A stretch of DNA of 42,328 bases from Bermanella sp. (GCA_029938135.1 JAPYOO010000013.1:1-42328), one strand, 5' to 3'. Shown: positions 1 to 7,784, counted from the stretch's first letter. Notes: generated by a model from the letters alone, not told the origin. Made by a program: numbers and translations.

Positions 1-53
1 ACTCGCGACCCCAACCTTGGCAAGGTTGTGCTCTACCACTGAGCTATTCCCGC
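1..53 (-). tRNA. tRNA-Gly (GCC), 3' part cut off by the window edge
   Basis: Read on the minus strand, the segment starts with GCGGGAATAGCTCAGTGGTA, which is a glycine tRNA acceptor and D-arm. The anticodon stem-loop is CAACC-TTGCCAA-GGTTG, giving anticodon GCC. The T-arm and 3' acceptor strand lie outside the window. It sits about 130 nt downstream of tRNA-Glu on the same strand and is probably transcribed with it. Confidence 0.95.
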
Positions 54-182
54 AACAATTAGATACACCCGTTTTCAATTTTTACATTGCAAAAGGCTTC
101 TCTAAATTTTTATTAGAATGCTTCACCATTCTAAAGTGGTAAACCCGAAGGTTTTAAGTACCCACTTAAACGTAAGTTAAAG

Positions 183-258
183 TGGTATCCCGTAGGGGAG
201 TCGAACCCCTGTTACCGCCGTGAAAGGGCGGTGTCCTAGGCCTCTAGACGAACGGGAC
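183..258 (-). tRNA. tRNA-Glu (TTC)
   Basis: A complete 76-nt cloverleaf on the minus strand. The 5' acceptor strand GTCCCGT pairs with ACGGGAT, with a G-U pair at position 1:72. The anticodon arm is CCGCC-CTTTCAC-GGCGG with anticodon TTC, and the T-arm contains GGTTCGACTCC. The CCA end is encoded at 183-185. The sequence is close to the Escherichia coli tRNA-Glu as I recall it. Confidence 0.97.
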
Positions 259-300
259 ACTTAGGCTTAAGACATCAGCTGTCGTCTCAAGATGGCGCGC

Positions 301-329
301 ATTCTATGTATCTCATTGAAATAGGTCAA
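301..329 (-). promoter_or_regulatory. Sigma-70 promoter of the tRNA-Glu/tRNA-Gly unit
   Basis: On the minus strand TTGACC (324-329) is followed by a 17-nt spacer and TAGAAT (301-306). Just downstream lies a GC-only block, GCGCGCC (294-300). GC-rich discriminators are known from stable-RNA promoters under stringent control, so this promoter is probably growth-rate or ppGpp regulated; that last step is inference. Confidence 0.7.
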
Positions 330-398
330 GTTTTTTATAAGAAAGATTATTAAAATAACGTCTACACTTATTCTTACTATAAGGAAATTTTGTACTAT

Positions 399-1190
399 AT
401 GACCACATTTGTCATTTTAGGCGCTCTCATACTGGCCACATTAGTGGGCAGTCTTGCCATGAAGAGCTACTTAGAGAAGCGCCGCATCGAGCGGGCGAGG
501 CTATTGGTTGACCTGCACGATGACTTACGTCGCATGCAAACGGCCTTAACAGTGGTGCCTCAGGTATACATGGATACCCCTACCAAGCTGTTTATGATTA
601 AACGGTTAATGCAAATCATAGATCAAGTACAAGAAACCGGAAGTGAAACAGATCACCTCAATGATCTGCACCAAGGATTGCAAACCCAGCTAGACGCAAC
701 CATAAGCGCTAAAGATGATAGTGTCGCGCGCCTAGCGAAATGGACCGTCATCGATAACGCCGACACCGCCCATGAAATCAAATCCTTGGTCAAATACCTC
801 CACGCACAAATATTATCCTCTGTTAAAATTGGGTTAATACCAAGAGCCCATGCTTCAAGGGTCGTTAAAAACCTGAAAGTCATCAGCTATAGAATTGGCC
901 TAGATTTAAATTACACCCTAGCCCGCAACGCATTAAAAATGAAGAAGTACCGTCCAGCCCTAGGGAAATTACGACTAGCACTGAGTATCACGCTGAAAAG
1001 CCCTATAAAACAACATTTAAAACCCCAGCAAGAAACACTAAAGAAACTCATCGTTCAAACTGAAGCTAAGATTGCAGAACAGCAAAAAGAGAGCAATAAG
1101 TCCACTGCGAACAAGTTGGCTTCTGGGGTTGAAAAAATTCAAGAGGAGAATGACTTGGAACAAAAAAAGAATCAATACGACCGAGAGTAA
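399..1190 (+). CDS. Membrane-anchored protein of unknown function
   Basis: I do not recognise a named family. The first 20 or so residues form one hydrophobic segment (TTFVILGALILATLVGSLA), followed at once by a basic KSYLEKRRIERAR stretch. That predicts an N-terminal anchor with a cytoplasmic helical body. The remainder is rich in Lys, Leu and Gln, likely mostly helical, and ends in a charged Glu/Lys/Gln-rich tail. The start is uncertain. AAGGA at 381-385 is 13 nt from this ATG but only 4 nt from an in-frame TTG at 390, which would add three residues. The gene is convergent with the OhrR-like gene, with 8 nt between the stops. Confidence 0.75.
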   Translation: MTTFVILGALILATLVGSLAMKSYLEKRRIERARLLVDLHDDLRRMQTALTVVPQVYMDTPTKLFMIKRLMQIIDQVQETGSETDHLNDLHQGLQTQLDATISAKDDSVARLAKWTVIDNADTAHEIKSLVKYLHAQILSSVKIGLIPRAHASRVVKNLKVISYRIGLDLNYTLARNALKMKKYRPALGKLRLALSITLKSPIKQHLKPQQETLKKLIVQTEAKIAEQQKESNKSTANKLASGVEKIQEENDLEQKKNQYDRE

Positions 1191-1198
1191 CACCCCAC

Positions 1199-1645
1199 TT
1201 AAGCATCCAATGTCGCCAATAACCCTTTAAGCATGTCACGCACGACAGCGACCTCTTCTTGCGTACTATTGGTAACACACAGTAATTTTTCCGGAACACG
1301 TTTCGCTTGTTGCTTGAGCGACTCACCAAGACCGGTAAGGCGCACCCAAACCTGCCTCTCGTCCACATGACTGCGTTGTCGTTGAACCATGCGTTTGGCT
1401 TCCAGGCGCTTCAACAGGGGCGTAAGAGTGCCACTGTCTAATCGTAACGCTTGCCCAAGGGTTGTAACCGTATATTTGTGACCCATGGGCATTTCCCACA
1501 AGACCAACATCACTAAATACTGAGGGTAGGTAAGATCTAAAGGTTTAAGTAAGGGCTGGTATAGCTTTGTCATAGCCCTCGATGCGCTATACAACTGAAA
1601 ACACAATTGATTATCTAACTTTAATAGCTCATCCGCTTTACTCAC
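1199..1645 (-). CDS. ohrR: MarR-family peroxide-sensing repressor, OhrR-like
   Basis: A 148-residue MarR-type winged helix protein. The N-terminus LDNQLCFQLYSASRAM is the OhrR signature, and Cys15 aligns with the reactive cysteine that organic hydroperoxides oxidise in this family. The wing and recognition region includes LRLDSGTLTPLLKRLE and a basic segment around RQRSHVDERQVWV, also typical of OhrR. It lies downstream of msrB and a glutathione peroxidase on the same strand, and no ohr gene is seen in the window. The probable role is repression of its own cluster with release by peroxide. The subfamily is clear; the targets are inferred. Confidence 0.9.
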   Translation of the reverse strand: MSKADELLKLDNQLCFQLYSASRAMTKLYQPLLKPLDLTYPQYLVMLVLWEMPMGHKYTVTTLGQALRLDSGTLTPLLKRLEAKRMVQRQRSHVDERQVWVRLTGLGESLKQQAKRVPEKLLCVTNSTQEEVAVVRDMLKGLLATLDA

Positions 1646-1701
1646 TTCTTAAACTCCATGTTTCAGTACTTAATAAACCCATGTTGACTCACCTACCTTA
1701 T

Positions 1702-2184
1702 TTACGCAGCCAATAAGGCTTGAATACTCGCTTTTATATCTTCAGGTTTTGCCGTAGGTGCAAATCGCTTAACAACTCGCCCATCTTTGCCCACCAAGAA
1801 CTTAGTAAAGTTCCATTTAATACCCTTGCTGCCTAAAATACCTGGCGATGCCTTTTTAAGATATTCATACAAAGGATGGGCTTGCTCGCCATTTACATCT
1901 ATTTTGGCAAACATCGGGAAACTAACACCGTAATTTTTAAGGCAGAATCCAGCAATTTCACTGTCACTGCCCTTTTCTTGTTTGCCAAACTGATTACAAG
2001 GAAAACCTAAAATTTCAAACCCCTGCTCATGGAGATCCCCATACACCGCCTCTAAACCGGAGTATTGAGGTGTAAAGCCGCACTTACTGGCCGTATTCAC
2101 CACCAACACAACCTTTCCTTTATACTCGCTTAAAGCGCGCTCGTTACCCTGAATATCTAGAGCATTGAATTCATAAATAGACAT
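1702..2184 (-). CDS. Glutathione peroxidase family thiol peroxidase
   Basis: A 160-residue protein of the GPx/BtuE family, which reduces hydrogen peroxide and organic hydroperoxides with glutathione or thioredoxin as reductant. The catalytic motif NTASKCGFTPQY has Cys35 in place of selenocysteine. The second motif, GFPCNQFGKQE, supplies Gln65, and KWNFTKF supplies Trp124, completing the catalytic triad. Cys81 may be the resolving cysteine. There is no signal peptide, so it should be cytoplasmic. AAGGAG precedes the ATG at good spacing. An OhrR-type palindrome lies 33-47 nt upstream of the start, suggesting peroxide induction. It is followed by the OhrR-like gene after 56 nt. Confidence 0.95.
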   Translation of the reverse strand: MSIYEFNALDIQGNERALSEYKGKVVLVVNTASKCGFTPQYSGLEAVYGDLHEQGFEILGFPCNQFGKQEKGSDSEIAGFCLKNYGVSFPMFAKIDVNGEQAHPLYEYLKKASPGILGSKGIKWNFTKFLVGKDGRVVKRFAPTAKPEDIKASIQALLAA

Positions 2185-2216
2185 ATTAATCTCCTTTAGT
2201 CTTTATTAAGTTATCG

Positions 2217-2231
2217 GACAATTAAGTTGTA
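2217..2231. promoter_or_regulatory. Candidate OhrR/MarR operator in front of the glutathione peroxidase
   Basis: On the minus strand the 15-mer TACAACTTAATTGTC has the half-site TACAA, a 5-nt centre and TTGTC. From memory, known OhrR operators follow TACAA-N5-TTGTA, so only the last base differs. It lies between possible promoter elements of gpx, TTGATT upstream and GATAAC downstream, which is where a repressor would block RNA polymerase. Confidence 0.55.
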
Positions 2232-2290
2232 CGCAATCAAACAAACGGATTGATTAATAAATAAAAGACTATTAAGGCAAAAATGCAGCT

Positions 2291-2686
2291 CTATTCATCT
2301 TTTTTAAATTTTAATGACACACTATTGATGCAGTACCTTAAACCCGTAGGCTGTGGCCCATCTGGAAATACATGACCTAAATGTGCATCACACTTAGTAC
2401 ATAACACCTCGGTACGCTGCATATGATGCGAAGAATCATTAATCTCTTCTATCGCTTCGCCATTCAAAGGAACAAAGAAACTCGGCCAACCGCAGCCACT
2501 GTCGTATTTACTGTTGGATTCAAATAATGCCTGACCACAACAATTACAGACATAAGTACCTGTCTGAGTATTTTTATAAAGGGCACCACTAAAAGCAGCT
2601 TCCGTACCTTTTTCACGCGTCACTCGATAGGCATCCTGCCCCAATTCCTGCAACCACTGCTCTTTGGTTTTTATTATTTTACCCAT
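2291..2686 (-). CDS. msrB: Peptide-methionine (R)-S-oxide reductase MsrB
   Basis: A 131-residue MsrB, the usual length. It reduces the R-sulfoxide of methionine in oxidised proteins. The two zinc-binding CxxC pairs are Cys47/Cys50 and Cys96/Cys99. The core motifs SGCGWPSF and [10 protein letters not shown] are intact, and the catalytic cysteine is Cys119 in LRYCINS. There is no signal peptide, so it is cytoplasmic. It is the first gene of a minus-strand trio with gpx and the OhrR-like regulator. It is divergent from alaA across a 253-nt region. Confidence 0.96.
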   Translation of the reverse strand: MGKIIKTKEQWLQELGQDAYRVTREKGTEAAFSGALYKNTQTGTYVCNCCGQALFESNSKYDSGCGWPSFFVPLNGEAIEEINDSSHHMQRTEVLCTKCDAHLGHVFPDGPQPTGLRYCINSVSLKFKKDE

Positions 2687-2807
2687 GAATAACCCTTAAA
2701 ATATTTCATTTATTTATAAAGCAGGCTCTATATTAATAAAACCCACTCGAATCGTAAACTGTATCGCGTTATCAATTAATCATAATTAAAGTAAGGCAAA
2801 ATAAGAT

Positions 2808-2864
2808 GTGCGCTCCATAAACACATAAATCTTGCCCTAATTATGGATAGAGTTTGGAGCACAC
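2808..2864. repeat. Imperfect inverted repeat in the msrB/alaA intergenic region
   Basis: GTGCGCTCCA at 2808-2817 matches the reverse complement of TGGAGCACAC at 2855-2864 in nine of ten bases, with 37 nt between the arms. It sits between two divergent genes, 76 nt before the alaA start. It could be a pair of operator half-sites or a weak cruciform. No function is established. Confidence 0.4.
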
Positions 2865-2939
2865 CCAAAAGCTAGGTATCATCGCTCGCAATATGGTTTC
2901 ACACTGCCCATACACAGCAAGGCGGTCGAGGTATTTTTC

Positions 2940-4154
2940 ATGAGTGAACTGCGCAAATCCAATAAATTAGCGAATGTATTTTACGACATCCGCGGGCCCG
3001 TTTTAACCCAAGCCAAGCGCATGGAGGATGAAGGTCACCGCATATTAAAACTAAATATCGGTAACCCCGCCCCTTTTGATTTAAACGCCCCCGATGAAAT
3101 CCTTCAGGATGTTATTCATCAACTACCCAATGCTCAAGGTTATAGCGACAGCAAAGGCATCTACAGTGCACGCAAAGCCGTGATGCAGTACTGCCAAGAA
3201 AAAGGCGTAAAGGGGGTTGAGATTGAGGACATATACCTGGGCAATGGTGTCAGTGAATTAATTGTAATGGCATTACAAGGCCTTATAAATAATGGCGACG
3301 AAATCTTAATCCCGGCTCCCGACTATCCCCTTTGGACCGGAGCCGCGAGTCTTGCCGGCGGCACACCGGTACATTATCTGTGTGACGAACAATCAAATTG
3401 GTACCCTGATATTGAGGACATCAAAAGCAAAATCACGCCTAATACCCGTGCGCTTGTTCTAATTAACCCTAACAATCCCACCGGCGCTCTTTACCCAAAG
3501 GAAGTGTTACTGGAGTTATTGGAAGTTGCACGCCAGCACAATTTAGTGGTTTTTTCAGATGAAATTTACGACAAAATCATCTTTGATGACGCCGAGCATA
3601 TTGCAACCGCGTCCTTGGCAGACGACTTATTAATTATTAGCTTTAACGGATTATCTAAAACATATCGCTTAGCCGGGTTTCGAAGTGGCTGGTTAGTGAT
3701 CAGTGGTGCCAAACATAAAGCGCGCGATTATTTAGAAGGGTTAGACATGCTGGCCAGTATGCGCTTGTGTGCCAATGTGCCAGCCCAGTACGCTATTCAA
3801 AGTGCATTAGGGGGTTACCAAAGTATTAACGACCTCATCCGACCTGGTGGCCGTATATACGAGCAGCGCATGCTGAGTCATAAACTGATCAATGACATTC
3901 CTGGTTTAAGTTGCACCCTACCCCAAGGCGCTCTTTACAGTTTTGTAAAAATGGACGCCAAGCGCTTTAACATTCAAAATGATGAACAAATGGTACTGGA
4001 TCTGTTAGAGCAGCAAAAAATATTAGTGGTTCACGGCCGCGCCTTCAATTGGCATGAGCCCGATCACTTTAGACTGGTCTTTTTACCCCGCTGCGATGAC
4101 TTGCAAGAAGCCATCGGTAAAATGGAACACTTCTTTGCCAGCTACAGACAGTAA
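2940..4154 (+). CDS. alaA: Alanine/glutamate-pyruvate aminotransferase AlaA
   Basis: A 404-residue class I/II PLP aminotransferase of the AlaA (YfbQ) type, which transfers the amino group from glutamate to pyruvate to make alanine. The N-terminal VFYDIRGPVLTQAKRME and LNIGNPAPF are characteristic. Asn-Pro and Asp residues that contact PLP are in INPNNPTGALYP and FSDEIYDKI. The Schiff-base lysine is Lys240 in SKTYRLAGFRSGW. The length equals that of the E. coli enzyme to within a few residues. It is followed after 22 nt by an unknown gene that may be cotranscribed. Confidence 0.93.
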   Translation: MSELRKSNKLANVFYDIRGPVLTQAKRMEDEGHRILKLNIGNPAPFDLNAPDEILQDVIHQLPNAQGYSDSKGIYSARKAVMQYCQEKGVKGVEIEDIYLGNGVSELIVMALQGLINNGDEILIPAPDYPLWTGAASLAGGTPVHYLCDEQSNWYPDIEDIKSKITPNTRALVLINPNNPTGALYPKEVLLELLEVARQHNLVVFSDEIYDKIIFDDAEHIATASLADDLLIISFNGLSKTYRLAGFRSGWLVISGAKHKARDYLEGLDMLASMRLCANVPAQYAIQSALGGYQSINDLIRPGGRIYEQRMLSHKLINDIPGLSCTLPQGALYSFVKMDAKRFNIQNDEQMVLDLLEQQKILVVHGRAFNWHEPDHFRLVFLPRCDDLQEAIGKMEHFFASYRQ

Positions 4155-4176
4155 GCAGACTTAAGGGCACCCAATT

Positions 4177-4602
4177 ATGATCGACATTAATATTGAAGAT
4201 TTTTTTCACGATATTAGCGTAACGCTTTTAAGCCTTTATCAACAATTTCCCCGTAAAATTTCTTTATACATTGAAGACATTAGCGGGCCGGATGACATGG
4301 ATGAATTTGGCTTACACAGCAATCGCTATCTATCGGCCATAGGTGCTATCACTTGGTTACACGAAGAAGGGTACATTCGATATTCTAATATCAGCCACCA
4401 AGAGTCGGTTGAAGACTGCACCTTAACGCAAAAGGCGTTTGTGAAGCTTATTCGGCCCACTTTTGAAGTGGACCGCGATACTGAGCTCAGCTCAGTTGAA
4501 AAGCATCAAAACACCCTCGCCCAAAGGCTTCACAGCGCCCTTAAGGAGCAATCTAGTATTAAGCAACGCTCTTTACTGGAAGAGCACCTGCTAGCGCCCT
4601 AG
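4177..4602 (+). CDS. Conserved-type protein of unknown function, winged-helix-like
   Basis: A 141-residue soluble protein that I cannot name. The middle part, with GAITWLHEEGYIRYSN followed by CTLTQKAFVKL, reads like the recognition region of a winged-helix fold in which a helix-hairpin ends in a 'leads to tyr/thr-Leu-T-x-K-G' pattern. That is suggestive only. No transmembrane segment or signal peptide is present. It follows alaA closely on the same strand and overlaps the stop of the convergent methyltransferase by 4 nt. A small regulator is one possibility. Confidence 0.7.
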   Translation: MIDINIEDFFHDISVTLLSLYQQFPRKISLYIEDISGPDDMDEFGLHSNRYLSAIGAITWLHEEGYIRYSNISHQESVEDCTLTQKAFVKLIRPTFEVDRDTELSSVEKHQNTLAQRLHSALKEQSSIKQRSLLEEHLLAP

Positions 4603-5528
4603 CAGGCTGGTGTGGTCATTTTAAATATGAGTACTTTTAACGAAGCATCCTCATTCACGTCGGCCAAAACATCAGGATTAGCCAGTCGCTCAGCCAATAC
4701 GGCTTCAGGAAGCACCTCCGCCACTAACGACGTTAAAAATTCCACCGTTAACGCGGGGCTATTTAGGCATAACATTAAGGTAGCGTCGGGGGCCAACGAG
4801 GGTTTAAATTTTTCCAGAAGCTTTTGATAGTCTTTACGCACATCAAATGAGCGACTTTGAAAACTCGGTGGATCAGCAATTAATAAATCAAATGGCCCTT
4901 TTTGATTTATCTTTTTAACCATTTTGAATATATCTTGCGCAATAAACGAAACACTGCGAGCGCCTAATTCGTTTAATGCTAAATTTTGCTGACCACGCTT
5001 AATGGCCGCTTTTGCCATATCTACATTAACGACCGTGTGTGCATCCCCGGACGCGGCCGCTATTCCCAAACTACAGGTATACGAAAATAAATTTAAAACG
5101 GATTTTTTTTCACTGTGCTGTCGCACCCAAGAGCGCCCTTCGCACATATCCAAAAACAAACCGCTATTTTGATTTTTCCCTAAATTAACCCAATAACGTA
5201 ATCCAGCCTCACTCACTGTAAAGTCCACATCCAGCAGCGATTCATCACCCATAAATACTTCTACAGGATTTGAAGCCAGAAACCGGCGTTGCACATAAAT
5301 GTGCTGCAACTGCCAATCAGTCGCATTTAGTTTTACATCTTCAAGCAGCTCTAAGAGAGGTCCCTCATCTATTTGCTGATAAATAATCACCCATAAAACC
5401 GGAGGGTAAATTTCTATATTCACCTGCTCCCAACCACTGAATAGACCGCCACGGCCATGAAACAACCTTTTTGCTTGTTCGCTTGGCAAGTTCTGACCAA
5501 GCTTTTGAAGGACTACATTATTTTTCAT
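4599..5528 (-). CDS. Class I SAM-dependent methyltransferase, COG1092/RlmK-like
   Basis: A 309-residue methyltransferase related to RlmI/RlmK. The SAM-binding motif I region is VLNLFSYTCSLG (residues 144-155), preceded by SGLFLDMCEGRSWV. The catalytic/target-base motif is ADPPSF (218-223), typical of nucleic-acid methyltransferases of this group. It lacks the PUA domain expected of RlmI and the THUMP/RlmL half of RlmKL. A complete RlmKL is encoded at 22570-24771, so this is a paralogue with its own, probably RNA, substrate. The substrate is not deducible from the sequence. Confidence 0.85.
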   Translation of the reverse strand: MKNNVVLQKLGQNLPSEQAKRLFHGRGGLFSGWEQVNIEIYPPVLWVIIYQQIDEGPLLELLEDVKLNATDWQLQHIYVQRRFLASNPVEVFMGDESLLDVDFTVSEAGLRYWVNLGKNQNSGLFLDMCEGRSWVRQHSEKKSVLNLFSYTCSLGIAAASGDAHTVVNVDMAKAAIKRGQQNLALNELGARSVSFIAQDIFKMVKKINQKGPFDLLIADPPSFQSRSFDVRKDYQKLLEKFKPSLAPDATLMLCLNSPALTVEFLTSLVAEVLPEAVLAERLANPDVLADVNEDASLKVLIFKMTTPAC

Positions 5529-5535
5529 ATTTCTC

Positions 5536-5565
5536 TTGGCGAGACAATCTCGCTGTGCCTATACT
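5536..5565 (+). promoter_or_regulatory. Candidate promoter with a dyad in its spacer
   Basis: TTGGCG (5536-5541), an 18-nt gap and TATACT (5560-5565) form a plausible sigma-70 promoter for the small gene at 5595. GCGAGA-CAA-TCTCGC (5539-5553) is a perfect 6-bp dyad overlapping the -35 and spacer. It also lies just upstream of the divergent methyltransferase start, so a regulator bound here could affect both genes. Confidence 0.45.
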
Positions 5566-5594
5566 CAGGTGACGCTAAAAAAAGGGAATGGATT

Positions 5595-5747
5595 ATGCCA
5601 AGTAATGATACCCAGCAAACGGGCCAGCAAAATGCCGACATCTTCCACGGTGCCGCCTTAGTGGATGCTAAAGGCAAAGAGACACCGATTACGGAAGATA
5701 TGGTACAAAAGTCCTTATCCGACATTATTAAAAGGTGTCAAAAATAA
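5595..5747 (+). CDS. Small PA1571-like protein of unknown function
   Basis: A 50-residue protein. The core, GAALVDAKGKETPITEDMVQKSL, resembles the small Pseudomonas family known as PA1571, as I recall it, with its G-A/G-x-x-D-x-x-G-x-E-x-x-I-T-x-x-M pattern. The ATG at 5595 has AAGGGA at 5583-5588 at good spacing. The open frame extends further upstream into the divergent methyltransferase, but that extension has no better start. Function is unknown. It is convergent with pdxB, with 16 nt between the stops. Confidence 0.75.
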   Translation: MPSNDTQQTGQQNADIFHGAALVDAKGKETPITEDMVQKSLSDIIKRCQK

Positions 5748-5763
5748 TCTGATCAAGGGCCAG

Positions 5764-6903
5764 TTAGGCCTCTTTGATTTCAAGGCCTAATGCTTGCAAC
5801 CAGTCTGTATTCAACATCGAATGTGAGGCAAGCATTAAATTGTTTAATTCTCGTCTCATGGGATATTTTTTACGTAAAACATCAAACCCCTGCGCTTTGT
5901 CTTTATCGTTTAGCCCCAACAGACTTAACATCCTAAAGTGATCATCACGTACATCGTAAACACTGCGAACAAGCTTACGTAACATAAACTCCATATCAGC
6001 CTGCTCCGACATATTTACTTCTTTAATAGGAGGCTGTGGCGCTAATGCTGCCAACTTAATAGGCGCTGGCAATTTTAAAAACTGACACAACGCATCATAG
6101 ATCATGGCCGTCCCCATAAGCTTGCCATCCAAACTGTAACCCGCAATATGCGGCGTGGCCAACAGACAAGCCCGTATCAATTCATCTTGAGGTGCAGGCT
6201 CTTGCTCCCATACATCTAATATGGCTAAAAATTCTGGGTGAGAATTTAAGTGATTCAGTAAATCGTGATTATTGATTACTGATCCGCGGCAACTATTAAT
6301 GATACAAGCATTAGGCTTCATTTCGTTTAAGCGCTTAGCATTCACTAAATGATGGGTTTTAAATTCGCCTTCATTGATGATGGGGGTATGCAATGTCACT
6401 ACATCCTGCATCCACACCGCTTGACTATGTTTTTTGGAATTAAGCCCTTCAATATTGGGGTCATAGGCACATACATTTACGTGCAACGCCTTAAGGGTTT
6501 TAAAAAGTCGACCACCGACATTCCCCGCACCCACAATACCCACACTTAACTGCTGCCAAGGAACCTGGCGACGTTCAGCCAATGTTAATAAACTGCTTAC
6601 TACATATTCCACTACTGCCTGGGCATTACAGCCTGGTGCATTTTGAAAGTGGATGTCATTTCTGGATAAATAGTCTTTATCTAAATGATCAGTCCCGATG
6701 GTACACGTCCCCACAAACTTAACATTGCTGCCTTTTAATAGTTGTTCATTTACTTGAGTAATGGAGCGCACCAATAAAACATCAGCATCCACAAGATCGG
6801 CCTGAGTCATATCTCGACCAGGTAAGGTTACTAAATTTGATTGACAAATATCGTCAAAAAACGCGTTTAATAATGGGATGTTTTCATCAGCGACGATTTT
6901 CAT
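5764..6903 (-). CDS. pdxB: Erythronate-4-phosphate dehydrogenase PdxB
   Basis: A 379-residue D-2-hydroxyacid dehydrogenase of the PdxB family. It oxidises 4-phosphoerythronate in the DXP-dependent pyridoxal phosphate pathway. The start MKIVADENIPL is typical. The NAD-binding loop is GAGNVG (125-130). Catalytic residues are Arg206 in NSCRGSVI, Glu235 in VWEQEP and His252 in TPHIAGYSLDGK. The C-terminal dimerisation domain (about 290-379) distinguishes PdxB from SerA and is present. It overlaps the stop of the upstream xni gene by 4 nt, so translation is probably coupled. PLP made here serves enzymes such as AlaA. Confidence 0.96.
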   Translation of the reverse strand: MKIVADENIPLLNAFFDDICQSNLVTLPGRDMTQADLVDADVLLVRSITQVNEQLLKGSNVKFVGTCTIGTDHLDKDYLSRNDIHFQNAPGCNAQAVVEYVVSSLLTLAERRQVPWQQLSVGIVGAGNVGGRLFKTLKALHVNVCAYDPNIEGLNSKKHSQAVWMQDVVTLHTPIINEGEFKTHHLVNAKRLNEMKPNACIINSCRGSVINNHDLLNHLNSHPEFLAILDVWEQEPAPQDELIRACLLATPHIAGYSLDGKLMGTAMIYDALCQFLKLPAPIKLAALAPQPPIKEVNMSEQADMEFMLRKLVRSVYDVRDDHFRMLSLLGLNDKDKAQGFDVLRKKYPMRRELNNLMLASHSMLNTDWLQALGLEIKEA

Positions 6904-7778
6904 GGTAAGTATCCTGACACCAATTTCATAGATTTTTTTAAAGGGGTTTGTAGTGACAAATGTTCAAGCAATGCCACTAACTCAATATAACTTTGTTCAC
7001 TTATTGGCTCGTATTTTAAAGATATGACGGCATCGGTACGCAATTGAGTTAACAATAGATTTTCTTTAACTAAGCTTTCACTGTTCAAAATCGATTCTCG
7101 AATACGCGCGCCCCCTCTTACATTTACTGTTTTATGCTGCTGAACAAAGGTGAGTAGCTGGGACCAATCGTTAAATTGCTGCAACAACGCGCGCGCGGTT
7201 TTATCACCTACACCTTCCACACCCTGTATATTATCACTACTGTCGCCGACTAAGGCTAAATACAAAGGTACCTGTTGAGGACTAATCTCCATTTCTTCAA
7301 GCACCACTGAGGGTGTCCAGTGCATTTGATTAGTAACGTCCAGCAAGCTGACACGCTCACTAACAAGCTGCCTAAGATCTTTATCGCGGGTATAAACAAT
7401 ACAACGATGGTCAAGCAATTGAGCGCTAGCGCTGGCTATTAAATCATCCGCCTCGAATTTATCACTCGTTAATACAACAAACCCCAGATATTGGGCAATT
7501 GTTTTTAATAGCTCTAATTGGTAAATAACATCTTCAGTTGGCAAGGCTCTATTGGCCTTGTATTGCGGATTTATTTTATGGCGAAAACCGCTGCCTAAAC
7601 TCTCATCAAAAGCCATGACGACCAGAGACGATTCTAGTAGCTCTTTTTTGCACAACCAGCGAACAGTGGCCATCAAAGCCGACACATCCCACCCCTGACC
7701 ATTGATCATTTTGGGTTGCTGCGAAAAGTAATACCGAAAAAAAACGGAACAAACATCTACCAATACGGCTGTTTTCAT
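6900..7778 (-). CDS. xni: Xni/ExoIX-type flap endonuclease
   Basis: About 292 residues, related to the 5'-3' exonuclease domain of DNA polymerase I. The nuclease acidic residues appear in LVDVCSVFF, MAFDESLGSGFRH, EADDLIASA and YTRDKDLRQLV. The H3TH DNA-binding motif follows in LVGDSSDNIQGVEGVGDKTARALLQQF. E. coli Xni (YgdG) is a somewhat shorter stand-alone homologue that acts on flap structures. The ATG at 7778 is used; an in-frame GTG at 7784 is an alternative. It sits between a secreted unknown and pdxB with almost no gaps. Confidence 0.88.
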   Translation of the reverse strand: MKTAVLVDVCSVFFRYYFSQQPKMINGQGWDVSALMATVRWLCKKELLESSLVVMAFDESLGSGFRHKINPQYKANRALPTEDVIYQLELLKTIAQYLGFVVLTSDKFEADDLIASASAQLLDHRCIVYTRDKDLRQLVSERVSLLDVTNQMHWTPSVVLEEMEISPQQVPLYLALVGDSSDNIQGVEGVGDKTARALLQQFNDWSQLLTFVQQHKTVNVRGGARIRESILNSESLVKENLLLTQLRTDAVISLKYEPISEQSYIELVALLEHLSLQTPLKKSMKLVSGYLP

Positions 7779-7784
7779 TATCAC

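Noticed and set aside
1702-2184. Selenocysteine in the glutathione peroxidase or in SelO
   Set aside because: The catalytic position of the peroxidase is a Cys codon, and SelO ends in Cys. No in-frame TGA or SECIS-like element is needed.
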